A stretch of 64,000 nucleotides of DNA from Nitrogeniibacter aestuarii (GTDB lineage: Bacteria; Pseudomonadota; Gammaproteobacteria; Burkholderiales; Rhodocyclaceae), in contig NZ_CP071321.1 in NCBI RefSeq assembly GCF_017309585.1, forward strand, positions 2,356,001-2,420,000, given 5' to 3'. The position numbers were made by a program, and so were the translations under genes. Numbering within the stretch: position 1 is the first letter of the stretch; the number at the start of each line of letters is the position of its first letter. Below are positions 22,882 through 32,018 of the stretch, piece by piece. The notes below the pieces were generated by a model that had not been told where the DNA came from, ran no database searches, and saw nothing but the letters and a program-made list of their open reading frames with translations.

Positions 22882-24153
22882 TCAGACCGCGGCGAGCGCC
22901 TGCTCGAGGTCGGCGAGGATATCGTCGATGTGCTCGATCCCGATCGACAGGCGAACCATGTCTTCGGAGACGCCCGCTTTTTCGAGTTCGGGCCCCGAAA
23001 GCTGGCGATGGGTCGTGCTGGCGGGGTGGCACGCCAGTGACTTTGCATCGCCGATGTTCACCAGGCGCGTGACGAGCTTGAGCGCGTCCTGGAAACGTGC
23101 GCCGGCTTCAAGGCCCCCCTTCACACCGAAGGTCAGAATGCCGGATGCGCGCCCCCCCATGTATTTCTGGGCCAGCGCATGGTCAGGGTGGGAACTCAGC
23201 CCGGCGTATTTCACCCACTCGACCTTGTCATGCCCGGAGAGATACTCGGCCACGCGATTGGAGTTCTCGCAGATGCGATCCATGCGCAGCGCAACGGTCT
23301 CGATGCCCTGAAGGATCAGGAATGAATTGAAGGGGCTGATGGCGGCCCCCATGTTGCGTAGCGGAACAACCCGAGCGCGCGCAATGTAGGCAGCGGCGCC
23401 CAGTGCTTCGGTGTAGACCACGCCGTGGTAGGACGGGTCCGGCTCGTTCAGCCGACGGAAGCGCGCCTTGTGTTCCGCCCAGGGGAATTTGCCGGAGTCG
23501 ACGATGACGCCGCCGATCGAGTTGCCGTGCCCGCCCAGATACTTGGTGAGCGAATGCACCACGATGTCGGCGCCGTGTTCAATCGGACGGCACAGGTAAG
23601 GGGTCGGTACGGTGTTGTCGACGATCAGCGGAACGCCGTGGCGATGCGCCACCTCGGCCAGTCGTGCAAAGTCGGTGATGTTGCCCAGCGGGTTACCGAT
23701 GGACTCGCAGAAGATCGCCTTGGTGCGGTCGTCGATCTGGCGTTCGAACGCGTCGATGTCATGCGGATCGGCAAAGCGTACCTGGATACCGAGCTGCGGC
23801 ATGGTGTGCGCAAACAGGTTGTAGGTGCCACCGTACAGCGTTGCCGACGAAACAATGTTGTCGCCCGCCTCGGCAATGGTCTGGATCGAATAGCTGATGG
23901 CGGCCATGCCCGAAGCCAGCGCAAGACCGGCGATGCCACCTTCCATCTCGGCAATGCGAGCTTCGAGCACGGCCGAGGTCGGGTTCATGATGCGCGTGTA
24001 GATATTGCCTTCGACCTTCAGATCGAAAAGATCGGCGCCGTGCTGCGTATCGTCGAACGCGTATGAAGTCGTCTGGTAAATCGGTACTGCGACCGCCTTG
24101 GTGGTCGGGTCGGGGGTGTAGCCACCGTGAACGGCCAGCGTTTCAAGTTTCAT
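22882..24153 (-). CDS. metY: O-acetylhomoserine sulfhydrylase (O-acetylhomoserine aminocarboxypropyltransferase)
   Basis: A 423-residue PLP enzyme of the Cys/Met metabolism family that makes homocysteine from O-acetylhomoserine and sulfide. The PLP lysine lies in VHSLTKYLGGHGNSIGG (near residue 207). The block TLAVHGGYTPDPTTKAVAVPIYQTTSY is a typical MetY N-terminus. The start at 24153 is preferred because GAGGAG lies 9 bases upstream; a second ATG 7 codons earlier lacks one. A methionine gamma-lyase or cystathionine enzyme is less likely given the length and N-terminus. Confidence 0.93.
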   Translation of the reverse strand: MKLETLAVHGGYTPDPTTKAVAVPIYQTTSYAFDDTQHGADLFDLKVEGNIYTRIMNPTSAVLEARIAEMEGGIAGLALASGMAAISYSIQTIAEAGDNIVSSATLYGGTYNLFAHTMPQLGIQVRFADPHDIDAFERQIDDRTKAIFCESIGNPLGNITDFARLAEVAHRHGVPLIVDNTVPTPYLCRPIEHGADIVVHSLTKYLGGHGNSIGGVIVDSGKFPWAEHKARFRRLNEPDPSYHGVVYTEALGAAAYIARARVVPLRNMGAAISPFNSFLILQGIETVALRMDRICENSNRVAEYLSGHDKVEWVKYAGLSSHPDHALAQKYMGGRASGILTFGVKGGLEAGARFQDALKLVTRLVNIGDAKSLACHPASTTHRQLSGPELEKAGVSEDMVRLSIGIEHIDDILADLEQALAAV

Positions 24154-24201
24154 TGTATGGGTCTCCTCGCTCATCGTGACGTTTGATCAGGCAAGGGGGG
24201 C

Positions 24202-24207
24202 AGTATA
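24202..24207 (-). promoter_or_regulatory. Possible -10 element of metY promoter
   Basis: TATACT on the minus strand, about 50 bases upstream of the metY start. A clear -35 box at the right spacing is not visible, so this is tentative. Confidence 0.35.
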
Positions 24208-24451
24208 GCCCGCGGCCCTGGAAAACTTCGGGCCGACAAGCGGCAATCTGCTGCCAAGGCCTGTCAAACCGCGGTCTGGCGTGGTTTCGCGTACAAGTCG
24301 TTACACCTTGACCGGCGCATGCACGATGGGTGATGTTGACTGTGACGTATTTCACGACTAGAAAAATAGTTCAATAAAAATAAATGTTTGTTGCGCCGCG
24401 TATGCCGACGCCATCGGCATCTCCACGGCGCTCAGAGACGGAGGAGACGAC

Positions 24452-24799
24452 ATGATCGCCTCGATTGAGCGACGAGCCAGCTGGCTCGATATTGCTGCCG
24501 CACCTATCTGGAAAACCACGCGTCCTCGCATCTGCATCCACGCGATGTGCGTTCACAACAGCACTTGCCACGCCATATCACTTGATGGTCGCTGGATCTG
24601 CTCCACGGACGGTAGTCTCAGCGTGTTCGAGACGCGCCGTTCTGCAGAGCATTTCCTCGAGCTGGCTCACGTCGAAACCTTTGAGGAGGGGGAAGACGCG
24701 GAGCTCGCACCCGGGTGTGACTGCCACACCCATTGCATCAGCTTCCGGGAGCGGCAAGGCCTTGCTCCCTGCGAAGCCACCTGCAGTGAGACGCACTGA
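24452..24799 (+). CDS. Hypothetical Cys/His-rich protein
   Basis: An unrecognised 115-residue protein with nine cysteines and several histidines. They cluster as CIHAMCVHNSTCHA (residues 28-41) and CDCHTHC (near 89-95) followed by APCEATC close to the C-terminus, suggesting metal binding. A strong ribosome site (GGAGGAG) lies 6 bases before the ATG, which is the main argument for it over an overlapping frame. No signal peptide. It stands alone between metY and a macrodomain gene. Confidence 0.6.
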   Translation: MIASIERRASWLDIAAAPIWKTTRPRICIHAMCVHNSTCHAISLDGRWICSTDGSLSVFETRRSAEHFLELAHVETFEEGEDAELAPGCDCHTHCISFRERQGLAPCEATCSETH

Positions 24800-24849
24800 C
24801 TCCGCAAGGTCGTTTCACTGAGTACTTCTGACCTGACACGTTGGCCGGA

Positions 24850-25368
24850 TCAGCACGATTCGGCCAACGCCTTTTTCAGGACATCACCCATCGTCTCGTC
24901 GAAGGCGACCAGGCGAACGGTCTCAAGCGTGCCGAAATTTCGCAGGGCCCGCAGACATTCGTCGACCGCAATGCGCGCCGACGCCGCGGGCGGGTAGCCG
25001 TACACACCGCAACTGATGGCAGGAAAGGCGATTGATCGCGCGCCGGCATCAACGCCAAGCTGGCAGCTACGCGCGTAGCAGGCGTGGAGCAGTTCGGGCT
25101 CACCTGACAGGCCGCCATGCCACACCGGCCCCACGGTGTGGATGATCCACCTGGCGGGCAGGTCGAAGCCGGGGCTCATTTTGGCATCGCCCGTATCGCA
25201 TCCGCCCAGCGTGCGGCAGTACTCGAGCAGTGCCGGCCCGGCAGCGCGATGGATGGCTCCATCGACACCACCCCCACCAAGAAGGCTGTTGTTTGCCGCA
25301 TTGACGATCGCGTCGACGTCCAGCGTGGTGATGTCGCCGACCCAGACGCTCAAGCCTTTCGCATTCAT
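24850..25368 (-). CDS. Macrodomain protein (O-acetyl-ADP-ribose deacetylase type)
   Basis: A 172-residue single macrodomain. The ADP-ribose-binding signature is clear: [35 protein letters not shown] (residues 9-43) and [13 protein letters not shown] (near 120). These enzymes remove O-acetyl-ADP-ribose or ADP-ribose from proteins. The start at 25368 has GGAG upstream; the frame extends 21 codons further without homology. YmdB-type function is inferred from similarity. Confidence 0.93.
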   Translation of the reverse strand: MNAKGLSVWVGDITTLDVDAIVNAANNSLLGGGGVDGAIHRAAGPALLEYCRTLGGCDTGDAKMSPGFDLPARWIIHTVGPVWHGGLSGEPELLHACYARSCQLGVDAGARSIAFPAISCGVYGYPPAASARIAVDECLRALRNFGTLETVRLVAFDETMGDVLKKALAESC

Positions 25369-25467
25369 CGCATTCGCTCCATGAAAACGGTGTGACCCTG
25401 TCATCAAGACAGCGTACCGCGTGGGATACAATCGACCAGTTTAGACCCAAGGTAACAAGGACGCCGG

Positions 25468-26136
25468 ATGGCCCGTGGCCCCATCATCACCCTGGTGTCG
25501 CAAAAAGGCGGCGCAGGCAAATCAACCATCACCATGCAACTGGCTGCGGGGCTTGCCCGACGCGGACGCAAGATCGAAGTCGTGGACCTCGATGCCCAAG
25601 CGTCTGCAACGCGCTGGGCGGAAGCGGCCAGCGAAGCCAATCCCTTTCCGGCAAGGATGCACCGATTCACCGGTGAGCCCATCGAACTGCCGGCCAAGCT
25701 GACCAAATGGTCGAATCGGGCCGACGCCGTACTGGTCGATTGCCCGCCGGCCCTGGATCATCCTCGCACGCTGGCTGCGTTGAATCACACCGATCTGGCG
25801 ATTATCCCGGTGGTGCCGAGCCCCACCGACCTGTGGTCGACGCGCGCCATCGAGCGAATCATTGTCGATCTGCAAAAACACCGGCCGCAGCTCAAGGCCG
25901 TCCTGCTGCCGAACCGGGTGTCGCGCACGGCGCTGGCAGCCGACGTGATTGAAGTCATGCATGATTTCGAACTGCCTGTGTTGGCGGCGGCCATCGCCCA
26001 GCGTAATGCGTACGCCCAAAGTGCCGCCATTGGAGGCTCGGTGTTTGATCTGGGGAGTGCGGCAAAGCCTGCGCAGCTGGAGATCCTGCGTCTGGTCAGT
26101 GCCGTGGCAAAGCGTCTTGGAGAACTTGAACTGTGA
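25468..26136 (+). CDS. ParA-family ATPase (orphan)
   Basis: A 222-residue deviant Walker-type ATPase. The motif KGGAGKST (residues 13-20) has the signature lysine of ParA/MinD proteins; VVDLDAQASA is the A' motif and VLVDCPPALD the Walker B. The small size without N-terminal DNA-binding extension resembles plasmid type Ib ParA (TP228 ParF-like) and cargo-positioning ParA proteins. Its stop overlaps the GTG start of a small basic protein. No parB or parS-like iterons are seen, so it may position a cargo other than a chromosome origin. Confidence 0.88.
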   Translation: MARGPIITLVSQKGGAGKSTITMQLAAGLARRGRKIEVVDLDAQASATRWAEAASEANPFPARMHRFTGEPIELPAKLTKWSNRADAVLVDCPPALDHPRTLAALNHTDLAIIPVVPSPTDLWSTRAIERIIVDLQKHRPQLKAVLLPNRVSRTALAADVIEVMHDFELPVLAAAIAQRNAYAQSAAIGGSVFDLGSAAKPAQLEILRLVSAVAKRLGELEL

Positions 26137-26507
26137 GCGTGACCCGAAACCAGCTGAAGGATGCGCTACGCGCCAGCATCGAAACCGAAGACGACGCCCT
26201 CAAACAGCGCAAACCGCCAACGCTGACCCGCCGCAAGGCAGCGATCAAGTCAGGTATCAAGGCCGCGCGCAAGGCGGCAGGGATAGATGTCGAGCCGGTG
26301 GCATCGGGCAAACCGCTGGAGGTGCCGCTGAGCAAAGCCGAACTCGCCCTGATCAAGCAGGTGCGAGACCAGCTCAAATCGAGTGGCGTCACCGCAAGCA
26401 AGAGCGACGTGTTGCGACTCGGGCTGATGCTGCTGCAGGAGGCGCCGGCCGATGTGCTGGCCGACGCCTGTGCGGCATTGCCGAAACTCAGGCCGGCAAA
26501 GGACTGA
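26133..26507 (+). CDS. Small basic partner of ParA, possible ribbon-helix-helix protein
   Basis: A 124-residue protein starting with GTG that overlaps the ParA stop by 4 bases. The N-terminal half is basic and helical (RRKAAIKSGIKAARKAAG). The C-terminal part, VPLSKAELALIKQVRDQL followed by TASKSDVLRLGLMLL (residues 68-105), has the strand-helix-helix pattern of ribbon-helix-helix DNA-binding proteins, as in ParG-type partners. Function is inferred from position and pattern; it is not a recognised named family. Its end overlaps fdsA by 20 bases, convergent. Confidence 0.65.
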   Translation: MSVTRNQLKDALRASIETEDDALKQRKPPTLTRRKAAIKSGIKAARKAAGIDVEPVASGKPLEVPLSKAELALIKQVRDQLKSSGVTASKSDVLRLGLMLLQEAPADVLADACAALPKLRPAKD

Positions 26508-29250
26508 CTGCTTCGGCCGGCTCGCCTGCCTCGATACGGATCGCACAGAACTTGAACTCGGGAATCTTCCCGACCGGGTCCAGCGCGTCGTTCGTGAGCA
26601 GGTTGGCGGCAGCCTCCCGGAAACAGAAAGGCATGAAGGCTTCCGTCGGGCGCATGCCCCGGTCGGCCCGTGTGCGCGCCATGAGCTGCCCGCGGCGGGA
26701 ATTCATCGCCACCCAGTCACCCGGCTGGATGCCCAGTGCGTCCAGCACTTGCGGGTGAAGCATCACGATCGGTTCCGGTTCGATGGCATTGAGCACCGAG
26801 GCCCGTCGGGTCATCGAGCCGGTGTGCCAGTGTTCGAGCACGCGGCCGGTCATGAGCACCATCGGGTAGTCGGCGTCGGGGGTTTCCGCCGGCGGTATCA
26901 CCGAGGTCGGTACCAGTCTTGCCTTGCCCGATTCGGTCGGGAAGCGGTCTTGGAAGATCACCGGTTGGCCCGGATCGTCTTCCGTCGCGCACGGATAGAT
27001 GACAGAGTCTTCACGGTTCAGGCGTGCCCAGGTGATGCCCTGAATCGAGGGCATTGCCGTTCGCATCTCTTCATACACCTCGCCAACATCCGCGTACTTC
27101 CAGTCCAGCCCCAGTCGCGACGCCATCTGTTCGATGATCCACAGATCCTGGCGTGCCTCACCGGGGAGCGGCACCGCCGCCCGGCCAATCTGCACCCGTC
27201 GGTCGGTGTTGGTGAAGCTGCCCGTCTTCTCGGGGAAGGCCGAAGCGGGGAGCACCACGTCGGCAAATGCCGCGGTCTCGGTAAGGAAAATATCCTGAAC
27301 CACGAGGTGATCCAGCGACGCCATGGCGGCGCGGGCATGCTCGAGGTTGGGGTCGGACATGGCCGGGTTTTCACCCATGATGTACATGCCCCGGATGGCA
27401 CCGGCGAGCACTGCATCCATGATCTCGACCACGGTCAGTCCGGGCTTGCCATCGAGCGTGGTGTTCCACAAGGTTTCAAAGCGAGCACGGGCCTCATCGC
27501 TGTCGACCCGCTGATAGTCCGGAAACACCATGGGGATGAGCCCTGCGTCCGAGGCGCCCTGCACATTGTTCTGTCCGCGCAGCGGGTGGAGCCCGGTGCC
27601 CGGCCGGCCGATCTGGCCGGTAATGAGCGACAGCGCGATCAGGCAACGCACGTTGTCGGTGCCGTGCACATGCTGCGACACCCCCATGCCCCAGAGAATC
27701 ATGGCCCCCTTCGAGGTGGCATACAGTCGGGCCACTTCGCGCAGCGTGGCCGGATCGATGCCGCAGATCTCGGACATGGCCTCGGGGCTGGCGTGTTGCA
27801 CCTGGGCCTTGAGCGCTTCGTATTCGGTCGTTCGCTCGTTGATGAAGGCTTCATCGACCCAGCCGTTTTCAATGACCGTGTGAATCAGGCTGTTGAACAG
27901 CGCCACATCCGAGCCTGGCTTGAACTGAAGGAAGTGGGTCGCGTGACGCGCAAGCTCGGTGCGGCGCGGATCGATCAGCACCAGCTTCTTGCCTTCCTTG
28001 ACGGCATTCTTGATGAAGCTGGCCGCCACCGGATGATTGGCGGGCGGATTGGCACCGACGATGACGATCACCTCGGCATCGGCCACATCGGCCACCGGGT
28101 TCGACACGGCGCCGGAGCCGACACCTTCGAGCAGCGCCATCACCGATGAGGCATGGCACAGCCGGGTGCAATGATCCACGTTGTTGGTCCGGAAGCCGGT
28201 ACGCACCAGTTTCTGGAACAGGTAGGCTTCTTCGTTCGAGCCTTTGGCCGAGCCAAAGCCGGCCAGCGCATTACCCCCCAGGCGATCACGGATGTCGGCC
28301 AGGCCACCCGCAGCGACATCGAGTGCTTCTTCCCAGGTGGCGCGGCGGAAGGTGGCGTCCGGATTCGACGGATCGAATCCATCAAGCCCCTTCGCAACAC
28401 CCGGCTTGCGGATCATCGGGTAGGTGATGCGATTGTCGTGGGTGATGTAGTCGTACCCGAATCGGCCCTTGACGCACAGCCGGCTGAGGTTGGCAGGGCC
28501 GTCGCGGCCTTCGACCCGGATGATCTGCTCGTCCTTGACGTGGTAGGTCAGCTGACAACCGACACCACAGTAAGGGCATACGGAATCGACCTTGCGATCG
28601 GCTTCGACATCCAGCCCCTTGGCCGGGAGCAGGGCCCCGGTCGGGCAGGCCTGCACGCACTCGCCGCAGGCAACGCAACTGCTGTTGCCCATGGGGTCGT
28701 CCATGTCGAAGATGATGTGGGCGTGCGAGCCACGCCGCGCGTAGCCGATCACGTCATTGACCTGTTCTTCACGACAGGCTCGCAGGCAGCGGGTGCACTG
28801 GATGCAGGCATCGAGTGCCACGCGCATGGCCGGGTGGCTCAGATCTTGGGCCGGTTGATGGCGCATGGGAAAGCGCGGCGCGGTGACCTCAAGCGCATCT
28901 GCCCACTGCTTGAGCTGGGAGTCGCGGCTTTGCACCTCGGCCGGCGCGTCCGACATGAGCAGCTCAAGCACCATCTTTTGCGAGCGCCTTGCCCGCTCGG
29001 ACTGGCTGGCCACCTTCATGCCCTCGGTGGGCATGCGGCAGCACGAGGCGGTCAGCGTGCGCTCGCCGTCCACTTCGACCACGCAGGCGCGGCAGTTGCC
29101 GTCTGGACGCAGATGGTCGCTGTAGCACAGGTGGGGGATGTCGGTCCCGGCACGTCGGGCGGCCTGAAAAATGGATTCGCCCGGCAGGGCTTCGACTTCT
29201 TTGCCGTCCAGCGTGAAGCGAACGGTCTTTGCATCACTCATGTCACTCAT
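26488..29250 (-). CDS. fdsA: NAD-dependent formate dehydrogenase, molybdenum subunit alpha
   Basis: A 920-residue catalytic subunit that oxidises formate to CO2. Domains in order: plant-type [2Fe-2S] ferredoxin with CRACVVE (residue ~50), NuoG-like Cys/His cluster region, two [4Fe-4S] motifs (CIQCTRCLRAC, CVACGECVQACPTG), a further [4Fe-4S] CPYCGVGC, and the bis-MGD domain. In HCTRLCHASSV the second Cys is the expected molybdenum ligand, so this is a cysteine rather than selenocysteine enzyme. The start at 29250 has GAGGAG upstream and overlaps the fdsB-type gene by 8 bases. No fdsC or fdsD follows directly. Confidence 0.95.
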   Translation of the reverse strand: MSDMSDAKTVRFTLDGKEVEALPGESIFQAARRAGTDIPHLCYSDHLRPDGNCRACVVEVDGERTLTASCCRMPTEGMKVASQSERARRSQKMVLELLMSDAPAEVQSRDSQLKQWADALEVTAPRFPMRHQPAQDLSHPAMRVALDACIQCTRCLRACREEQVNDVIGYARRGSHAHIIFDMDDPMGNSSCVACGECVQACPTGALLPAKGLDVEADRKVDSVCPYCGVGCQLTYHVKDEQIIRVEGRDGPANLSRLCVKGRFGYDYITHDNRITYPMIRKPGVAKGLDGFDPSNPDATFRRATWEEALDVAAGGLADIRDRLGGNALAGFGSAKGSNEEAYLFQKLVRTGFRTNNVDHCTRLCHASSVMALLEGVGSGAVSNPVADVADAEVIVIVGANPPANHPVAASFIKNAVKEGKKLVLIDPRRTELARHATHFLQFKPGSDVALFNSLIHTVIENGWVDEAFINERTTEYEALKAQVQHASPEAMSEICGIDPATLREVARLYATSKGAMILWGMGVSQHVHGTDNVRCLIALSLITGQIGRPGTGLHPLRGQNNVQGASDAGLIPMVFPDYQRVDSDEARARFETLWNTTLDGKPGLTVVEIMDAVLAGAIRGMYIMGENPAMSDPNLEHARAAMASLDHLVVQDIFLTETAAFADVVLPASAFPEKTGSFTNTDRRVQIGRAAVPLPGEARQDLWIIEQMASRLGLDWKYADVGEVYEEMRTAMPSIQGITWARLNREDSVIYPCATEDDPGQPVIFQDRFPTESGKARLVPTSVIPPAETPDADYPMVLMTGRVLEHWHTGSMTRRASVLNAIEPEPIVMLHPQVLDALGIQPGDWVAMNSRRGQLMARTRADRGMRPTEAFMPFCFREAAANLLTNDALDPVGKIPEFKFCAIRIEAGEPAEAVSPLPA

Positions 29251-30937
29251 TGCTGAACTCCTCGGGGAAATATCGCATGGCGCACTCCATCGGGTTGGAG
29301 GCGGCTTGCCCCAGGCCACAGATGGACGCGTCCTTCATGGCATCGGACAACTCCTTGAGCAGCGGCTGGTCCCAGACGGGCTGGGCCATCAGCATCGCGG
29401 CCTTGGAGGTGCCGACACGGCAGGGCGTACATTTTCCGCAGGATTCATGCGCAAAGAAGCGCATGGCGTTGAGTGCCAGGTCGCGTGCGCGATCCCGGTT
29501 CGAGAACACAACCACCGCCGCCGAGCCGATGAAGCAGCCGTGCTCGTGCAGGGTGTCGAAGTCGAGGGGAACGTCCGCCAGTCGTTCGGGCAGGATGCCG
29601 CCGGACGCCCCTCCGGGGAAGTAACCGTACAGATCATGCCCCGGCGCCATGCCGCCGCAGTATTCATCGACCAGCTTGCGCAAGGTGATGCCGGCCGGCG
29701 CCAGCACCACGCCCGGCTTGGCCACGCGGCCACTGACCGAGAAGCGACGCAAGCCTTTGCGGCCGTTTTCGCCATGCTGGGCAAACGAGGCGGCGCCTTG
29801 TTCGACCAGATCGCGCACCCACCACAGGGTTTCACCGTTGTGGGCCAGGGTCGGGCGTCCGAACAGACCGAGCTGCGCCACGTAGGGCGGGCGCAAGCGT
29901 GGCATGCCACGCTTGCCTTCGAGCGATTCGATGAGGGCGGATTCTTCTCCGCACACATAGGCACCTGCACCACGGCGCAGATGAATCTCGGGCAGCGGGG
30001 CAGGCGGGTTCGCCTCGAGCGCTGCCAGTTCGCGTTCGAGCAGGGCCCGGATGCCCGCGTATTCGTCACGCAGATAGATGTAGATGGCGTCGCAGCCAAC
30101 CACTTGTGCGGCAATCAGCATGCCTTCGAACATGCGATGCGGATCGGCCTCAAGCACCACGCGGTCCTTGAAGGTGCCGGGCTCACCCTCATCGAGGTTG
30201 ATCGTCATCAGCCGTGGGGCGGCTTGCTCGCGCAGGATGCGCCACTTGCGCGCGGACGGAAATCCGGCGCCGCCCAGGCCGCGCAGGCCGGCTTCGTCGA
30301 GCGTATCGATGATGCTGTCACCGAGCGCCGGGTCGGTCATGACCCGCTTGAGCAGCTGATACCCCCCGCCGGCGCAATAGGCCTGATAATCGACCGCGTC
30401 GGGGATGGGGGCCTGGGTGGATCGTTTCTCCACCAGTTGCGCCACGGCTTCGGGCGTTGCCGCGCCGATGGCATTCTGCCCCACGACGGCGACCGGCGCT
30501 TCGGCGCATCGTCCCACACAGGGAACACGTTGCACGCGGACCGCACCCTTGGGCATGGCCGCTTCGAGCGCACCGGCCAGTTGTTCGCCACCGGCCATGG
30601 CGCAGGACAGGGAATCGCAGACGCGGACGGTCAGTGGCGCAGGGGGGGCATCGTCCCCGGTGACGAGGTCGAAGTGGTGATAGAAGCTGGCCACCTCGAA
30701 GACTTCGACCGGAGACAGCCGCATGAGGTGTGCCAAGGCCACGAGATGCGGGCCTTGCAGACAGCCTTCCGCATCCTGGAGCACATGAAGGTACTCAATC
30801 AGTTCATCGCGCTTGAGTGATCGGTCTCCGACAAGATCACTCACCCGGGCCAATGCGCGCGGGTCCACCTGGTGCCCTTTGGGGAAGGCGCCAGATTTCT
30901 TCTTTTGGCCACGGGTCATTACGGTTTCTTTTGTCAT
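29243..30937 (-). CDS. Formate dehydrogenase NAD-reducing subunit, NuoE-NuoF fusion (FdsG-FdsB)
   Basis: A 564-residue diaphorase subunit in which gamma-type and beta-type parts are one chain. Residues about 15-165 are NuoE/FdsG-like with [2Fe-2S] cysteines in VCDSLSC and VPCVGRC. Residues about 185-550 are NuoF/FdsB-like with LGGAGFPSARKW (NADH/FMN), CGEESALIESLEGKRG, and the [4Fe-4S] motif ESCGKCTPCR. It passes electrons from FdsA to NAD. The start at 30937 is an ATG; an internal ATG six codons later is possible. First gene of the fds operon. Confidence 0.93.
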   Translation of the reverse strand: MTKETVMTRGQKKKSGAFPKGHQVDPRALARVSDLVGDRSLKRDELIEYLHVLQDAEGCLQGPHLVALAHLMRLSPVEVFEVASFYHHFDLVTGDDAPPAPLTVRVCDSLSCAMAGGEQLAGALEAAMPKGAVRVQRVPCVGRCAEAPVAVVGQNAIGAATPEAVAQLVEKRSTQAPIPDAVDYQAYCAGGGYQLLKRVMTDPALGDSIIDTLDEAGLRGLGGAGFPSARKWRILREQAAPRLMTINLDEGEPGTFKDRVVLEADPHRMFEGMLIAAQVVGCDAIYIYLRDEYAGIRALLERELAALEANPPAPLPEIHLRRGAGAYVCGEESALIESLEGKRGMPRLRPPYVAQLGLFGRPTLAHNGETLWWVRDLVEQGAASFAQHGENGRKGLRRFSVSGRVAKPGVVLAPAGITLRKLVDEYCGGMAPGHDLYGYFPGGASGGILPERLADVPLDFDTLHEHGCFIGSAAVVVFSNRDRARDLALNAMRFFAHESCGKCTPCRVGTSKAAMLMAQPVWDQPLLKELSDAMKDASICGLGQAASNPMECAMRYFPEEFSNE

Positions 30938-31072
30938 ACCGTTTATTCCCGGGGATAAATTTTATGGGGTTGGTGTGCTCTAACGGCACTGTCTGTACGT
31001 TAGCCAAGTGTGACCCGCAGCACAAGCCTGATCACGGTAAACTTGACGGACGTAGGGTTTGGATCTTGAACG

Positions 31073-31435
31073 ATGAAGAAAAACAGAGGGCAGGGCGGTC
31101 TGGTCTATTCAACCGAGGCCGGACGGATGTGTCCCGATTGCCGGCAGCCCATCGACGCTTGCACTTGCTCGACCCGATCGGTGCCCCCGGCGGCGAATGC
31201 CGTGGTGAAAGTCTCCCGCGATCGCAAGGGTCGCGCGGGCAAGACGGTGACGGTGGTTCAGGATATTCCGCTCGACCCGCTATCGATTGCCAAGCTGTGC
31301 CAGACACTCAAGAACGGATGCGGTAGCGGCGGGACAACCCGCGGACAGGGCATCGAGATTCAGGGCGATCACGTGGACAAGATCATCGGCCTGCTCGAAA
31401 AGGAAGGCTTCAAGGTGAAGCGGGTGGGCGGCTGA
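31073..31435 (+). CDS. yciH: Translation initiation factor Sui1/eIF1-like protein
   Basis: A 120-residue protein with an N-terminal zinc-finger-like CPDCRQPIDACTC (residues 20-32) and a C-terminal Sui1 domain (about 45-118, VTVVQDIPLDPLSIAKLCQTLKNGCGSGGT and IEIQGDHVDKIIGLLEKEGFKVKRVGG). In bacteria this YciH family can influence initiation fidelity. It is convergent with mocA, overlapping by 26 bases. Confidence 0.92.
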   Translation: MKKNRGQGGLVYSTEAGRMCPDCRQPIDACTCSTRSVPPAANAVVKVSRDRKGRAGKTVTVVQDIPLDPLSIAKLCQTLKNGCGSGGTTRGQGIEIQGDHVDKIIGLLEKEGFKVKRVGG

Positions 31436-32018
31436 CGTCCCCGGGCCTCAAGGCCAGATCGGACGGTTGGTCGATATCGAACCTGCACCCCGGATCGTTC
31501 ACCTCGATCCAGCGTACCTCATCACGTGAGAGCAGGTGACGAGGGCCACGATCTGCCTCGAGCGCACGCAGTTCATCGAACCAGCGAGCGCCGAAACCCA
31601 CCGGGTGACCCTGAGCCCCATCAAAGCGTGGCGCCACGATGGCATCGGCCGTATCGAGACCATCACGCATCCGCGCGATGGTCTCGACGCGCACAGCCGG
31701 CATGTCACCGAGACACACCAGACAGCCGTCAACACCCCTCAGCGCTGCCACGCCTGCGCTAAGGGCGGCCCCCATGCCCAGATGGGCGGATTCCGACACC
31801 ACGACGCGGATACCCAGACGCTCAAGCCACGCCTGTCGCAGTTCGTGCTCGGGTCGCACCACGGCCACGACCTGCCTGACCGCCGCCAGCACGTTCGACG
31901 CGCTATGCCACAACACGGGCTTGCCGTCGTGCCACGGGGCAAGCAGCTTGTCGGATCGACCGGCAGGATCGAAGCGACGGCCCAGCCCCGCGGCCAACAG
32001 CACGGCGGCCACGTTCAT
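31410..32018 (-). CDS. mocA: Molybdenum cofactor cytidylyltransferase (MocA-like)
   Basis: A 202-residue nucleotidyltransferase that probably makes molybdopterin cytosine dinucleotide (MCD) from CTP. The N-terminal VLLAAGLGRRFDPAGRSDKLL is the NTP-binding motif; CLGDMPAVRVETIA carries the metal-binding Asp. It overlaps XdhC by 4 bases and precedes the molybdenum hydroxylase genes, as expected for MCD-using enzymes. GTP-using MobA activity is less likely because of this context. Confidence 0.88.
   Translation of the reverse strand: MNVAAVLLAAGLGRRFDPAGRSDKLLAPWHDGKPVLWHSASNVLAAVRQVVAVVRPEHELRQAWLERLGIRVVVSESAHLGMGAALSAGVAALRGVDGCLVCLGDMPAVRVETIARMRDGLDTADAIVAPRFDGAQGHPVGFGARWFDELRALEADRGPRHLLSRDEVRWIEVNDPGCRFDIDQPSDLALRPGDVSRPPASP

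Noticed and set aside
24154..24330. SAM-type riboswitch upstream of metY
   Set aside because: No conserved core or pseudoknot pattern could be recognised by eye; only a short GC hairpin and a possible -10 box are visible.
24465..24821. Overlapping 118-codon frame to the Cys/His-rich protein
   Set aside because: It lacks the strong ribosome site, which fits the other frame, and shows no motif.
26452..30820. Two long plus-strand frames opposite fdsA and the fdsGB fusion
   Set aside because: Shadows of well-supported minus-strand genes; repetitive composition without motifs.
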